Below are positions 42,464-52,399 of a stretch of 64,000 nt of DNA, piece after piece. The translations under genes and the position numbers were made by a program. A model generated the notes under the pieces. That model was given only the letters and a program-made list of their open reading frames with translations, was not told the origin of the DNA and searched no databases. How positions within the stretch are numbered: position 1 is the first letter of the stretch; each line of letters starts with the position of its first letter. The DNA comes from Domibacillus indicus (GTDB taxonomy: Bacteria > Bacillota > Bacilli > Bacillales > Domibacillaceae): contig NZ_LAJB01000003.1 in NCBI RefSeq assembly GCF_000970685.1, positions 372,001 to 436,000 on the forward strand, read 5' to 3'.

Positions 42464-43540
42464 TTAAACAATGACATGTTCTGTTTTTTCTTCTAATGTG
42501 GGATGCCGGTATAGCGGGAAGAACTCGCTGGATGCATCCAGTCCTTCCGTCAGCTTTTCGTACATATCCGGCAAGTGAATTTTCTTCCCGATATAAAATT
42601 CCAGCAGCGGATTTTTTGTGAAGTTCCGCTTAAATCGAAGCAGGTCGTCTCCCTGCTGGTATCCTCCGCCAAGGTGCAGCGACTTATAGCCAAGCTTGCC
42701 AAACCAGGCTGCCGCGTGCCAGACAAGCAGGTTCGATGGGGCCAGATGCAGATATTCCTGCTTTGAGCCTGTTAAGTGATAGGACACATACCCGTTGTAA
42801 TGCATAAACATTGCTGAAGCAATGATTTCCTCCTCATAGCGAACGGCAAATATGGTTAAATGGCCGCCCAGCAGTTCAACGGTGTCTCTAAAAAATTGTT
42901 TATCAAAAAAGTAATAAGTGTCCGCCTGGTTTTTCTCCATCGTTTTGGCGTAATTTTCGGCAAACCAGTTTAAATGATCCAGCCCTTCCCGGGTAACCGT
43001 CAGCCCCTGCTTCATCGCATATTTCACCCGGTTTCTCCCTTTATTCCGCAGGCTGTCCATTAACGCGGCTTCGTCCGCCTGAAGCGTGAGGCTGACTGTA
43101 TTTCGATTGAACACGGGGAAAACCCCGCTGTAATCTTTATGATTGCCGACAAGAGGATGGAACCGGACAAATTCCGTTACGATATTTTGCATCTGGCAGT
43201 ATTCGCTAAACACCTGCTGAAAGGTTTGAAAGTGCCTTTTTCGTTCCTGCTCATCCAGTATATTCGTCAGCGGACCTCCATAGCCATATGGAGTTGTAAT
43301 GTCATACAGCTTTTCCTGAACAGCTGCATTCAGCCGGGAACGGTCAATTTCCCGCAGCAGGTACGGGTAGCATATGCAGCTGCTTCCGTCTTCGTAAACG
43401 AACAGCTGTGCCTGTCCTTCCCGGTTGTTTTCATAAATGTGACAATACTCCGCTGTAAAATAAATATCGGCAGACGGCATTTGATTTATATAATACTGCC
43501 ACTGCTCTTTATCCTGGATGCTCAGTACCTTGAATAGCAT
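42464..43540 (-). CDS. FemAB-like/GNAT acyltransferase (copy 2 of 2 in the eps operon)
   Basis: 358 residues. Family features: TPYGYGGPL and VTEFVRFHPLVGNH in the first GNAT half; MDSLRNKGRNRVKYAMKQGL (Lys/Arg linker); YYFFDKQFFRDTVELLGGHL; and the second half with YLHLAPSNLLVWHAAAWFGK, LGYKSLHLGGG. FemABX proteins add amino acids from tRNA to peptidoglycan, and relatives add acyl or amino-acyl groups to exopolysaccharides. It is paralogous to 44397-45482 (shared TPYGYGGPL, FVRFHP, IGKKIHL). Last gene of the operon. Specificity unknown. Confidence 0.78.
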   Translation of the reverse strand: MLFKVLSIQDKEQWQYYINQMPSADIYFTAEYCHIYENNREGQAQLFVYEDGSSCICYPYLLREIDRSRLNAAVQEKLYDITTPYGYGGPLTNILDEQERKRHFQTFQQVFSEYCQMQNIVTEFVRFHPLVGNHKDYSGVFPVFNRNTVSLTLQADEAALMDSLRNKGRNRVKYAMKQGLTVTREGLDHLNWFAENYAKTMEKNQADTYYFFDKQFFRDTVELLGGHLTIFAVRYEEEIIASAMFMHYNGYVSYHLTGSKQEYLHLAPSNLLVWHAAAWFGKLGYKSLHLGGGYQQGDDLLRFKRNFTKNPLLEFYIGKKIHLPDMYEKLTEGLDASSEFFPLYRHPTLEEKTEHVIV

Positions 43541-43562
43541 TCCCTCACCCCATTGTCATATT

Positions 43563-44381
43563 TTAGTTCAATTGCTTTTCAAGCCGCACACTGGTACTCA
43601 CCCTGCGCCAGCCATCCCCTGGCTCCTCTTCATCCTGGCGAATCATAAACAGGTTCCGATGCCGGTCAAGCTGTGAAAGAATTTTGTAGTAGCCAGGGTC
43701 CGGTTCTTCAGCCGGAACGCGAAAATACAGATCGCCAAGCCGGTTTACCTGGGACACTCCATAGTCTGTTTCTACGTAAAATTGAGAAAACCCGAATTCT
43801 TTTTGATTTACCTCTGCATTCGGATAGCCGGTTACGATAAAAGCTGGAGCCGCTCCCCCTGTTGATTCCGCATTCCGGCCTGTCCACCAGTGTATTCTAT
43901 TGGTTTCTGTGTACCCGGATTTTGCATATTTTTCAAGAGCCCGCTCATTCCAGGCAAAGCAGTCCAGAGCCACTGCAGCTGCGCCCGTCTGCTTTGCCAC
44001 ATATTCTGTATGACTTAAAAGCAGGCTGCCGATGCTTCGCCCCCGCGCTTCTTTCTGTACGCAAAAATTATTAATAAAAAGCCGCTCCCCTATGCGGCGC
44101 AGTTCAATAAAGCCGAGCAGCACGCCTTCATCATAAGCCCCGTACAGCCATGTTTGATTATGCTCCGGCGGGATAGCCTGCTGGTATTCCAGGAATGTGG
44201 TGTAGCCCGAGCTTGAAAAAACCGTCAATGAGTAAGCAAGCGGATGGGCGCTGCCAAGCCATTCTCCCGTCCATTTCGCAACCATCGGCATATCCTGCGG
44301 CCGCAGCTGCATAACCGTTAGCTCCTGCAGGTCCTCCGGCATCCATTCTCTTTTCTCTAAGCCGTACTGTTTCACTGGCAT
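43563..44381 (-). CDS. GNAT family N-acetyltransferase
   Basis: 272 residues. The GNAT core is in the first half: LYGAYDEGVLLGFIELRRIG, NNFCVQKEARGRSIGSLLLS (acetyl-CoA loop Q/RxxGxG/A, here EARGRSIGSLL), AVALDCFAWNERALEKYAKS. The second half (from about 175) is not recognised and may bind the acceptor. It lies between two FemAB-like genes in the eps operon, so acylation of a sugar or amino sugar is likely. Confidence 0.8.
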   Translation of the reverse strand: MPVKQYGLEKREWMPEDLQELTVMQLRPQDMPMVAKWTGEWLGSAHPLAYSLTVFSSSGYTTFLEYQQAIPPEHNQTWLYGAYDEGVLLGFIELRRIGERLFINNFCVQKEARGRSIGSLLLSHTEYVAKQTGAAAVALDCFAWNERALEKYAKSGYTETNRIHWWTGRNAESTGGAAPAFIVTGYPNAEVNQKEFGFSQFYVETDYGVSQVNRLGDLYFRVPAEEPDPGYYKILSQLDRHRNLFMIRQDEEEPGDGWRRVSTSVRLEKQLN

Positions 44382-44396
44382 TTCCCCCTCCCTCGT

Positions 44397-45482
44397 TTAT
44401 CCGGTCATCATGCGGTATTCAGGAAAAAACGCAGCCTGTTCTCCTTCTCTGTCTATCGGAAGCCGGGCGGACAGCGCTTCGTAAATGTGATCCAGGTGAA
44501 TCTTTTTGCCGACTTTATATTCCGTCAAGCTGTTTGAGAATTGACGTTTATAAGCAAACAGCGAGTCTCCTTTTTCTTTTCCGCCGCCGTGATCTATAAA
44601 GCGATAGCCCTTTTTTTTCGCCCACAAAATGCACTCATAGCGCAAATAACAGTTTGGGCAGAGCGGCAGAAACTCTTTTAAAGATGCGCTTAAGTGAATA
44701 GTAGCGAACTCACCGCCTGCCAGAATAAGATTCACTGATATAATCCGGCCGCTATGCACAGCATACGCAAGTGTCACACAGGGTGCGAGCACTCGAAAGT
44801 ACGATTGAAAAAAAGAACGTGAAAAATAATAAAAAGGAGATGCATTCTTTTTATCCATTGTTTCCGTGTAAATGCTGTGAAACGTCGTGACATCTTCCGG
44901 TGTAATATCTTTTCCGTCAACGAACAGCACATCGACATCATTTTTTTTCGCTTTTTTTATTCGGCGCTTTTTGCTGGAAGCGATGTTTTCCCATATCTGC
45001 TCCTCGGGTATTTCCAGGTTATTGTAGACAATGTCACCAACAGGCGTAATCAGCATATATTCTTCTAATCCTTTATCATTGTTGAGATAAGGATGAAACC
45101 GGACAAACTCACTGACAATGCCTTCTGACTGGCAGTACTGGCTGAATGCTTTCCGAAACCTTTGAACAAATCCGCCATCTTTCTGAAGAGATGAATGGGA
45201 ATAAAGCGGGCCTCCATATCCGTAAGGCGTTACGATATCAAAATAGCTTTTTCCCTGAACAGCTTCCGGGATTTCCCGAAGTAAGTATGGATATAGAGCG
45301 AAGTTCTCGCTGCTTTCCTCGTAAACAAATAAGCGGGCGCTTCCTTCTCCACGCTGCTCATATAAAGCTAAATAATCCGCTAAAAAAAAGACATCCGGCG
45401 TTTCGCAAGCTTTCACAAGCTTATTCCACCCGTCCCGGTTTTCCACAGTCAATAAGTGACAGGCTGCTGCTTTGCCAATCAT
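44397..45482 (-). CDS. FemAB-like/GNAT acyltransferase (copy 1 of 2 in the eps operon)
   Basis: 361 residues, same architecture as the 42464 gene: TPYGYGGPLYSHSS, VSEFVRFHPYLNN, a basic linker (NIASSKKRRIKKAKKNDVDV), FYYFSRSFFQSYFRVLAPCV, LSASLKEFLPLCPNCYLRYE, RFIDHGGGKEKGDSLFAYKR. Probably adds an amino acid or acyl group to the lipid-linked repeat or polymer. SD AAAGGAG. The two copies diverge enough to suggest different acceptors. Confidence 0.78.
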   Translation of the reverse strand: MIGKAAACHLLTVENRDGWNKLVKACETPDVFFLADYLALYEQRGEGSARLFVYEESSENFALYPYLLREIPEAVQGKSYFDIVTPYGYGGPLYSHSSLQKDGGFVQRFRKAFSQYCQSEGIVSEFVRFHPYLNNDKGLEEYMLITPVGDIVYNNLEIPEEQIWENIASSKKRRIKKAKKNDVDVLFVDGKDITPEDVTTFHSIYTETMDKKNASPFYYFSRSFFQSYFRVLAPCVTLAYAVHSGRIISVNLILAGGEFATIHLSASLKEFLPLCPNCYLRYECILWAKKKGYRFIDHGGGKEKGDSLFAYKRQFSNSLTEYKVGKKIHLDHIYEALSARLPIDREGEQAAFFPEYRMMTG

Positions 45483-45506
45483 ACAAGCATCTCCTTTTTC
45501 TCGCGG

Positions 45507-46133
45507 CTATACTTTTTTATTTGCTTGATTAAGTCGTGTTTCTGCGGCTTCTGGATGATGGATATGTTCTCTTTTCCATATTTTATAAATCGTTAAGATG
45601 AGTATTTTCATATCCAGTCCGAGGCTGTAATTTTCCACATAATCAATGTCGTACCCAATCTTCTCTTCCCAGCTTATCGAGTTTCGGCCCATAATCTGTG
45701 CATAGCCTGTCATTCCCGGCAGGAACCGGAATCTCACTTTTTGTTCTTCGGAGTACCCATGAATCGGATAAGGATAATACGTAAGAGGCGGCCGCGGCCC
45801 GATAAAGCTCATTTCTCCCTTTAAAATGTTAAAAAGCTGCGGCAGCTCATCCAGGCTTGTCATCCGTAATATTTTCCCTATCTTGGTGATTCGCTCATCA
45901 TTTTCACTCTGGAAGATGCCTCTTCCTTTAAACTCTGCTCCTTCTATCATGGTCCGGAATTTGTAAATGGAAAATTCTTTTCCATCTTTTCCAAGACGTT
46001 TTTGCTTGAAAAGAACAGGTCCTTTTGAATCCAGCTTAATCGCAGCGGAAATGCCGATAAATAAAACGCTGAGCAAAAAAAGAAGCACCAGGGCAAAGAG
46101 GAAATCCAGCAGCCTTTTCACTTTCAATTGCAT
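45507..46133 (-). CDS. Initiating sugar-phosphate transferase (EpsL-like)
   Basis: 208 residues, the short form of the bacterial sugar transferase family (WcaJ/EpsL). One N-terminal reentrant/membrane helix (RLLDFLFALVLLFLLSVLF), then KLDSKGPVLFKQKRLGKDGK, IYKFRTM, MTSLDELPQLFNILKGEMSF, IGPRPPLTYYPYP, RFRFLPGMTGYAQIMGRNSI. It transfers the first sugar-1-phosphate to undecaprenyl phosphate, starting the repeat unit. TAATG overlap with the glycosyltransferase gene upstream. Confidence 0.92.
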   Translation of the reverse strand: MQLKVKRLLDFLFALVLLFLLSVLFIGISAAIKLDSKGPVLFKQKRLGKDGKEFSIYKFRTMIEGAEFKGRGIFQSENDERITKIGKILRMTSLDELPQLFNILKGEMSFIGPRPPLTYYPYPIHGYSEEQKVRFRFLPGMTGYAQIMGRNSISWEEKIGYDIDYVENYSLGLDMKILILTIYKIWKREHIHHPEAAETRLNQANKKV

Positions 46134-47311
46134 TACCCAATAACCTCCTGTTTTGAATAGGTATGAGGAATATCAACTGCCTTGCGGTAAATCATCCCCA
46201 TCTCCTCCGAAATCGTTGCAAGATCATATAAGTGTGCAAGTGCCAGGCTTTTTTCACCCATTTGTTCAGCAAGCTGCCTGTCTTTCAGTAAAGAGCCAAA
46301 TGCGGAAACAGTTTCTTCGATGCTGTCAAGCTCTACAATAAAGCCATTTTCACCGTGGCGAACCAGGTCCCGGTTGCCGCGGACGTTGGTCGCCACAAGT
46401 GGTTTTCCAGCTGCAAGACCTTCCATCAGAGCTCTCGGCAAGCCTTCCTGCCTTGATAACAGCGTGACAGCGTCTGCAATTTTTATTAACTGGGGCACAT
46501 CTTTCCGGTAGCCGAGAAAACGGACTGCACGCTCTAATCCAAGCGACTGGACCATGCTCTTTAGCTTTTGCTCCGCTTCGCCGCTTCCCACGAGCAGGCA
46601 GGTAACCGGGCCGGACTGCTGAAGCGATGCGACCGATTTAATAAGCTGCTGCTGATTTTTTCTTTCAATCAATTCCGCGACACAAAGAATAACAAAATCG
46701 TTTGCCCCTATGCCCAGCTCCTTTCTTTTCCTGGCCTGGTCCGTGTCTTCTGAAGACTGCGGCTTGTAAACGGTTCTGTTAACCCCTACTCCCCGGACAA
46801 ACATGACTTCCTTGCGAACAGGAAACGCCAGCGCCCGCTTAAAATCTTCTTCATTTATGGTAATTAAATAATCCGTCCATTTGGCCATCAGCCGTTCCAC
46901 CGGATAAAAAGTAAGCCAGTTCACCAGCGGAGCTCCTTTAAAGAAATGAAAGCCATGAGCCGTGTAGATCACAACCGGTATACGGCTTCTTTTGGCGGCA
47001 ATCCTCCCCAGCACGCTGGCCACAGGAGTGTGAACATGAAGTACTTGAAATTGTTCGTGCTGAAAGCCGTCTGTTAATTGTTTTAGTGCTTTCCAATTTG
47101 TTTTTTGAAATGGAGAGCGGTGGAACGGAACATCGTGGCAAATGACTCCAGCCTGTTCAAGCAGTTCTTTTCCAAAATCTTCGCTTGCATAGGCATGAAC
47201 TTCAAAGCCCTGCTGCTGAAACCAGTCCATATAAGGTATATGAAATGCCGATAAGTGCCTGTAGACTGAAGCGACAAATGCAACTTTTTGCCTTGAATAC
47301 TGCTGAGTCAT
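46133..47311 (-). CDS. Glycosyltransferase family 4 (EpsD-like)
   Basis: 392 residues, GT-B. N-terminus VAFVASVYRHLSAFHIPYMD, then VLHVHTPVASVLGRIAAKRS and VIYTAHGFHFFKG, as in EpsD. Donor half: FVILCVAELIERKNQQQLIK, RFLGYRKDVPQLIKIADAVT, LLSRQEGLPRALMEGLAAGK (E-x7-E). Adds a sugar to the growing lipid-linked repeat in the cytosol. Confidence 0.9.
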   Translation of the reverse strand: MTQQYSRQKVAFVASVYRHLSAFHIPYMDWFQQQGFEVHAYASEDFGKELLEQAGVICHDVPFHRSPFQKTNWKALKQLTDGFQHEQFQVLHVHTPVASVLGRIAAKRSRIPVVIYTAHGFHFFKGAPLVNWLTFYPVERLMAKWTDYLITINEEDFKRALAFPVRKEVMFVRGVGVNRTVYKPQSSEDTDQARKRKELGIGANDFVILCVAELIERKNQQQLIKSVASLQQSGPVTCLLVGSGEAEQKLKSMVQSLGLERAVRFLGYRKDVPQLIKIADAVTLLSRQEGLPRALMEGLAAGKPLVATNVRGNRDLVRHGENGFIVELDSIEETVSAFGSLLKDRQLAEQMGEKSLALAHLYDLATISEEMGMIYRKAVDIPHTYSKQEVIG

Positions 47312-47323
47312 AAAAGCTCCTCC

Positions 47324-48445
47324 CTATCCTGCCGTGTGCTGCAGCACTTGTTTATAAAGCTTGTGCCAGCGTTCCGTAATGCGGTCAAGCTCATATACCT
47401 GTTCCATATAAAGGCTTCCTTCTTCCCCCATTTTTTTTCGTTCCGCCGTGCTCATTTCCAGCATTTGCATCATGCTGTCTCCTAAAGAAACCGGGCTTGA
47501 CGGCTTAACAATAAAGCCGGTCTGCCCGTCTAAAACAACTTCCCGGTTGCCGCCCACATCTGTGCAGACAATCGGGAGCCCAATGGAGGAAGCTTCCTGA
47601 AGAACAAGCGGCATCCCTTCCCAATCAGAAGACATAACGTATGCATCAGCAGCACTCATGAGATCTGGAATATCCTTCCGGTAGCCAAGGAAATGAACAT
47701 GTTTTTCAATTTCTAAAGAAGCCGCCAATTTTTCAAGAGAAGATTGATGCGGCCCTACACCGGCTATCAGCAGACGTGTATTTGCCGTCCGGCGCAGCAC
47801 ACGGGCAAAGGCATGAAACATGTTTGGATAATTTTTCTGCTCATCCAGGCGCCCAATAGCCAGCCAGGTAAAATCATCTCCAACCTGCAGTTCATCCCGT
47901 ATTTTTTCACGCACCGCAGGTATGCTTCTGTACATTTTTGTATCTACGCCGTTTGGTATAAACAAAAGCTTTTCAGGGGGAACCGCTCCTGCCTGGATAA
48001 AATGATTCCGCGCAGCTTCACTGATAATCGTAATAGAATCGGCCATTCCATTGGTCAGCTGCAGCATTCTTTCCCGGCTCCGCCCGCCGATCTGGATGTT
48101 ATGAATGGTATTGATCAATTTTAAGCGTGAATGAAACATCTTAATCAGCCGTCCCAGCAGATTCGCATGGTACAAATGCGAATGAACCAGGTCAATGCGC
48201 TCGTCTTTTAAAATTTGATTAAGACGCACGACAGCCTTTACGCTTGGCTTTCCCCGTGTCATGTCCAGCGAAAAAACAGGAAAGCCGTCTTCCTTCAGCT
48301 TTTCGCCTACCGGTCCGAGCGGCAGAAGCGAAACAACAACTGTCCGGCAGCCGGCATGCTGCTCTCTCATTGTTTTCATCATTTGATACACCTGCATTTC
48401 GGCTCCGCCGGTATTTAATCCGGTTATTAAAAAGAGAATATTCAA
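47324..48445 (-). CDS. Glycosyltransferase family 4
   Basis: About 373 residues, GT-B. N-terminal ITGLNTGGAEMQVYQMM (typical GGAE loop), VHSHLYHANLLGRLI. Donor half: WLAIGRLDEQKNYPNMFHAF, VHFLGYRKDIPDLMSAADAY, MSSDWEGMPLVLQEASSIGL. Two TTG starts are possible; the one at 48454 touches AAAGG, so 48445 is chosen. Part of the eps operon. Confidence 0.9.
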   Translation of the reverse strand: MNILFLITGLNTGGAEMQVYQMMKTMREQHAGCRTVVVSLLPLGPVGEKLKEDGFPVFSLDMTRGKPSVKAVVRLNQILKDERIDLVHSHLYHANLLGRLIKMFHSRLKLINTIHNIQIGGRSRERMLQLTNGMADSITIISEAARNHFIQAGAVPPEKLLFIPNGVDTKMYRSIPAVREKIRDELQVGDDFTWLAIGRLDEQKNYPNMFHAFARVLRRTANTRLLIAGVGPHQSSLEKLAASLEIEKHVHFLGYRKDIPDLMSAADAYVMSSDWEGMPLVLQEASSIGLPIVCTDVGGNREVVLDGQTGFIVKPSSPVSLGDSMMQMLEMSTAERKKMGEEGSLYMEQVYELDRITERWHKLYKQVLQHTAG

Positions 48446-48463
48446 TGGGATCAACCTTTCCGC

Positions 48464-49630
48464 TTATAAAGGATGTTCACGGGCCGGCAAAGCCGGCTTT
48501 GCCGTCCGGGCGTATTCAAGCGCGAGCAAGCCAAACAGCAGCCAGGTCGGCTTTCGCATTTCCCAGGTTAAAAACATTGTCGCCATAAACCAGACGACTA
48601 ACAGTGTCAGGAACATCATGCTTTCTAAATTGCCTGTTTTTGTGGCAACACGCAAAAAGAGAAATAGTACTACCAGAAAAAGCAGCATGCCAATCAGTCC
48701 CGTTTCCGCAAGAATAGACAGCGGAGTGTTATGGCTCAGGTTTCGTTCCTGAATAAGCGACTCCATCGCCTCTGGATAAGCACCGGCACCCACTCCGATA
48801 ATCGGGTGGCTGTTTACAATGTTCATTCCTGCTTCCCAAAAAGAGCCTCTGCCGTTTAAATCACCCTGGCTGACGTCACTGTGAATGGTCGCAATCCGCT
48901 CCAGTGAATCTTCAGGCATTTTCTGGTACACGTAAATCGAGGAAGCAGCCAGGATCACCGCCATGGCGGCTTTCATTCCTCTAGACAGCTTTTTAAATGT
49001 AAGCAGGATATACAGCAGCGCTACTAATCCGACAACAAATGCTGTACGGGAAGCAGTCAGGCTGATGGTCCACATTCCGAATAAAAGGTAGGCAGCATTC
49101 ATCCATCGCAGCAGCGCATGCTTCTGATTTAAAAATAAATACCAGGCCATCGGAATGCCGAGCGCAAGCATGACACCGAGATCATTTGGGTCAAATCCTT
49201 CCGCCGCATATCTTCCATATGCCACCTGTTCCTCTGATACATAGTTGGAGATTGTGTCAACAACGGAAACCCATGCCCCCCATACATAAGCCTGCATAAT
49301 CATGTTCATCTGGGTTTGCGTGCGGGCAAGCTCCCAGATAAGCCAGACCATGATAAACAGCTGTGCATATGTTTTTATCCGCGTTAACGTAAGATCAGGA
49401 TCCGCCGACCAGATAATGCTGAAGCCGCTCCACAGGATAAAGGCAAGCAGCACGTAGTGAATAAGATTCAGCGGCCGGTACTGTCCATTTCGCATAATAG
49501 CCAGCACCGTCATCATAAACGCAAGCAGGCCAAGCGGCCGGACAATCGTACCAAATGGCCCGAGCATCAACGCATTTTCCCACGGAATGGAGAAAATGGT
49601 GATGAGCAATAGAAAAAAAGGAACATTCAT
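48464..49630 (-). CDS. O-antigen ligase/polymerase-like membrane protein
   Basis: About 388 residues with some eleven membrane spans and the Wzy_C/O-antigen ligase signature (NGRGSFWEAGMNIVNSHPII, GVGAGAYPEAMESL, SHNTPLSILAETGLIGMLLF). In the eps operon it is the probable Wzy polymerase that joins lipid-linked repeats outside the membrane. Start: the ATG at 49630 is preferred; a GTG at 49642 nearly touches the SD. Confidence 0.87.
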   Translation of the reverse strand: MNVPFFLLLITIFSIPWENALMLGPFGTIVRPLGLLAFMMTVLAIMRNGQYRPLNLIHYVLLAFILWSGFSIIWSADPDLTLTRIKTYAQLFIMVWLIWELARTQTQMNMIMQAYVWGAWVSVVDTISNYVSEEQVAYGRYAAEGFDPNDLGVMLALGIPMAWYLFLNQKHALLRWMNAAYLLFGMWTISLTASRTAFVVGLVALLYILLTFKKLSRGMKAAMAVILAASSIYVYQKMPEDSLERIATIHSDVSQGDLNGRGSFWEAGMNIVNSHPIIGVGAGAYPEAMESLIQERNLSHNTPLSILAETGLIGMLLFLVVLFLFLRVATKTGNLESMMFLTLLVVWFMATMFLTWEMRKPTWLLFGLLALEYARTAKPALPAREHPL

Positions 49631-49647
49631 CGTTTTCAGCACCGCCT

Positions 49648-50745
49648 TTATAAGATTTCAAGATATTGGCGGGAAACGTGGTGTTTTACATAAGGCTGGC
49701 ATGCTTCTTCCTTTTTGGGAAGCCCGGCTTTATCCAATACGCTTCTGATCGCCTGAAATAGAGCTTCACTGTCACCGACCGGGACAAGCGGGCCGTATTT
49801 CCCTTCCTTTAAAATTTCTTTCGGGCCGCTCGGGCAATCGGTGGAAACGACTTTGGTTCCCGAGGCCAGCGCTTCAATCAATACGGTCGGCAGCCCTTCT
49901 GCCCGGGAAGACAGCACGAACAAGTCTGCTTTATTCATATAGGCGTAAGGATTTGAGACAAACCCCGGCAAATCAATATCCTGTTCAAGCCCCATTGACT
50001 GAATAAGCTTTTCCAATTCCTCTCTTTGTTCTCCTTCGCCCAGAATGATTAATTTAGCCGGCCGTTCTTCTCGCAATCTGGCAAACGCGCGAATCAGGTT
50101 TGGAAAGTCTTTTACCGGCGACAGCCTCCCAGTACCGAGCAGAACCGGCACCTCTTTTTTATCAAGCCACGGATGGCCGGCCGGCTTTTTGGATCTGGCA
50201 ATTAACTCTTCATCTACAACAGGATTGTAAATAACCTGTATACGCCCTTCTGGAAGCTTTAGCTTTGCTGCCGCATCTTCCGAGACGCCCTGGGACACCG
50301 CCACAACATGGTCTGCTTTCATGAAGCTCCATTTCACCAGCGGCGGAAGCCACTTTGAAATCAGCCGCCGCGACGGTACGGAAGGAGTATGGGTCATATT
50401 GCTGTGAATGCTTACCACTGTTTTTGTTTTCATTCGAGCCAGCATGGACGCCAGAACGGCGACCACATTTGCATGATCCAGAGCAGATAAAATAGACTGG
50501 GGCCGGTGTACCTTTAAATACCGTACGAGCGGAAAGAGGCTGAACAGCACTCTCGGTGAATTCATGTCAACAATGTGAATGTCCGGCAATACGTGCGCCA
50601 TATAGGGCCCTTCCGCTTTCGCCAGGACAAGATCCACCTCATGTCCCGATTGAACAAATTCCTCAGCCAGGCTGAGCATAATCCTCTCTGCCCCGCCTCC
50701 AGCGAGCGAAGGCAAAAAAAGGGCTACTTTTTTCCGATTCATCAT
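49648..50745 (-). CDS. Glycosyltransferase family 4
   Basis: 365 residues. N-terminal VALFLPSLAGGGAERIMLSL, then SILSALDHANVVAVLASMLA. Donor half: VPVLLGTGRLSPVKDFPNLI, IDLPGFVSNPYAYMNKADLF, VLSSRAEGLPTVLIEALASG. The GGGAER loop is typical of GT4 enzymes of exopolysaccharide loci. SD GGAGAGAAA before two ATGs. Confidence 0.9.
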   Translation of the reverse strand: MMNRKKVALFLPSLAGGGAERIMLSLAEEFVQSGHEVDLVLAKAEGPYMAHVLPDIHIVDMNSPRVLFSLFPLVRYLKVHRPQSILSALDHANVVAVLASMLARMKTKTVVSIHSNMTHTPSVPSRRLISKWLPPLVKWSFMKADHVVAVSQGVSEDAAAKLKLPEGRIQVIYNPVVDEELIARSKKPAGHPWLDKKEVPVLLGTGRLSPVKDFPNLIRAFARLREERPAKLIILGEGEQREELEKLIQSMGLEQDIDLPGFVSNPYAYMNKADLFVLSSRAEGLPTVLIEALASGTKVVSTDCPSGPKEILKEGKYGPLVPVGDSEALFQAIRSVLDKAGLPKKEEACQPYVKHHVSRQYLEIL

Positions 50746-50760
50746 TTTCTCTCCTTCTCA

Positions 50761-51666
50761 TCAGGCGAATTTTTCATTGTACAGCTGTGATTGTTCCTCT
50801 GATGCAACGACATCCTTCAAATATTGAAGCAGGCTGTTTCTCAATTCCGGCTTTTGCAGGGCAAACTCAATCGTTGTCTGGACAAAGCCCATCTTCTCAC
50901 CGACATCATACCGTTTGCCTTCAAATTCAAATGCATAGACGGTCTCTTCCATCCGCAGGCGGGCAATCGCATCCGTAAGCTGAATTTCTCCGCCTGCCCC
51001 CCGCTGCTGATGGGCAAGCAGTTCAAAAATACGAGGCGTTAAAATATAGCGCCCCATGATCGCCAGATTCGATGGCGCCTGGCCGACAGGAGGTTTTTCA
51101 ACAAGTTCTGTTACCGAATAAAGGCGGGAGCCGTTTGAATGAACTGCCGCAATCCCATATCTGTCTACCTGTTCCGCCGGCACCTCTTTTACACCGAGAA
51201 TGGACCCGCCTGTTTTCTCATGCACATTCATCATTTGCTTTGTGCACGGGACATCCGCCTGCACGATGTCATCTCCCAGCAGGACAGCAAATGGCTCCTG
51301 CCCGATAAAATTCCGGGCACACCAGACAGCATGTCCAAGTCCTTTCGGTTCTTTCTGCCGAATATAATGAATATCGACCATATTTGAAATGTTTCTGACC
51401 TCGCGAAGCAGCTCCATCTTTTCTTTTTCCATTAAGTGATTTTCAAGTTCAGCGTGGTGATCAAAATGGTCTTCAATAGCGCGTTTTCCTTTTCCGGTAA
51501 CAATTAAAATGTCCCGAATGCCCGACTGAACCGCTTCTTCCACAATGTATTGAATTGTCGGCTTATCCACGATAGGCAGCATCTCTTTCGGCATCGCTTT
51601 TGTTGCCGGCAAAAACCGGGTTCCCAGACCGGCAGCCGGGATAATCGCTTTTCTAATTTGACTCAC
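50761..51666 (-). CDS. galU: UTP-glucose-1-phosphate uridylyltransferase
   Basis: Makes UDP-glucose from UTP and glucose-1-phosphate, a donor for the pathway. 301 residues. [20 protein letters not shown] (nucleotide-binding), [79 protein letters not shown] start with GGGGAG. Called GtaB in B. subtilis; the genome may hold another copy elsewhere. Confidence 0.95.
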   Translation of the reverse strand: MSQIRKAIIPAAGLGTRFLPATKAMPKEMLPIVDKPTIQYIVEEAVQSGIRDILIVTGKGKRAIEDHFDHHAELENHLMEKEKMELLREVRNISNMVDIHYIRQKEPKGLGHAVWCARNFIGQEPFAVLLGDDIVQADVPCTKQMMNVHEKTGGSILGVKEVPAEQVDRYGIAAVHSNGSRLYSVTELVEKPPVGQAPSNLAIMGRYILTPRIFELLAHQQRGAGGEIQLTDAIARLRMEETVYAFEFEGKRYDVGEKMGFVQTTIEFALQKPELRNSLLQYLKDVVASEEQSQLYNEKFA

Positions 51667-51683
51667 CGTGATCTCCCCATTTC

Positions 51684-52379
51684 TTAAAGTTTATTAATTT
51701 TTGTAAATACGCTGTTTTCTACAAGGGTGTGAGTTTCTGATTTTACTTCTCGCCGGGCAAACGTTTTTCCGTAATGCTCAAGTAAAAAAGCAGCTCCCAT
51801 CGAGATAACCAGGCCGGCGAAGAAAGCAACAATCATATTTAAATACGGCTTTGGCGTGACCTGCAGCACCATGTCGGCCTGGCTTTGCTCTGTTAAAACA
51901 GAAAGCTGGTTTTCTCCATACAGCTTGCTGATTTCTGCATTCAGTACAGCTGAAATTTCATTTACAATGCGCAGTGCCTGCTGGGGATCTTCATCTTTTA
52001 CTTTTAGTTCAATAGCAAGAGATTCACCGATTTGATTAATAGATACTTTTTCACTCAGCTCACGATATGAATCACTGAGCGATAGATTTTCAATCACTTT
52101 ATCCAGAACCTGGGGGCTCCCCGCTACTACAATAAAAGTATCAAAAAGCTTGAAGGACGTTTCCATTTGATAAAACGAGGTCGCCGGATCAATTTCACCC
52201 TGCGCCGGTTCTACCTCATTGACCAGCACCTTTGACGTTGCTTCATATACGGGCGGCAGTACAAAAAAACTGACGATACCGGCGGCTAATGTAAAAAGAA
52301 GAGTAATAGAAACGATGAGTAACCAGCGATTAACAATCGTATTCAAAAACGTAACAATGCTTTTTTCCTGCACATTCAT
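51684..52379 (-). CDS. Chain-length determinant (Wzz/EpsA-like) membrane protein
   Basis: 231 residues. Two membrane segments (about 18-42 and 182-202) flank an extracytoplasmic domain ([20 protein letters not shown] ... [20 protein letters not shown]), the Wzz/CapA plan with the Pro-rich motif before the second span. It would set polymer length and, in Gram-positives, activate a BY-kinase. No kinase (EpsB) or phosphatase gene follows in this operon. The SD is weak. Confidence 0.87.
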   Translation of the reverse strand: MNVQEKSIVTFLNTIVNRWLLIVSITLLFTLAAGIVSFFVLPPVYEATSKVLVNEVEPAQGEIDPATSFYQMETSFKLFDTFIVVAGSPQVLDKVIENLSLSDSYRELSEKVSINQIGESLAIELKVKDEDPQQALRIVNEISAVLNAEISKLYGENQLSVLTEQSQADMVLQVTPKPYLNMIVAFFAGLVISMGAAFLLEHYGKTFARREVKSETHTLVENSVFTKINKL

Positions 52380-52399
52380 CAGGGCTTCCCAGCCTTTCT

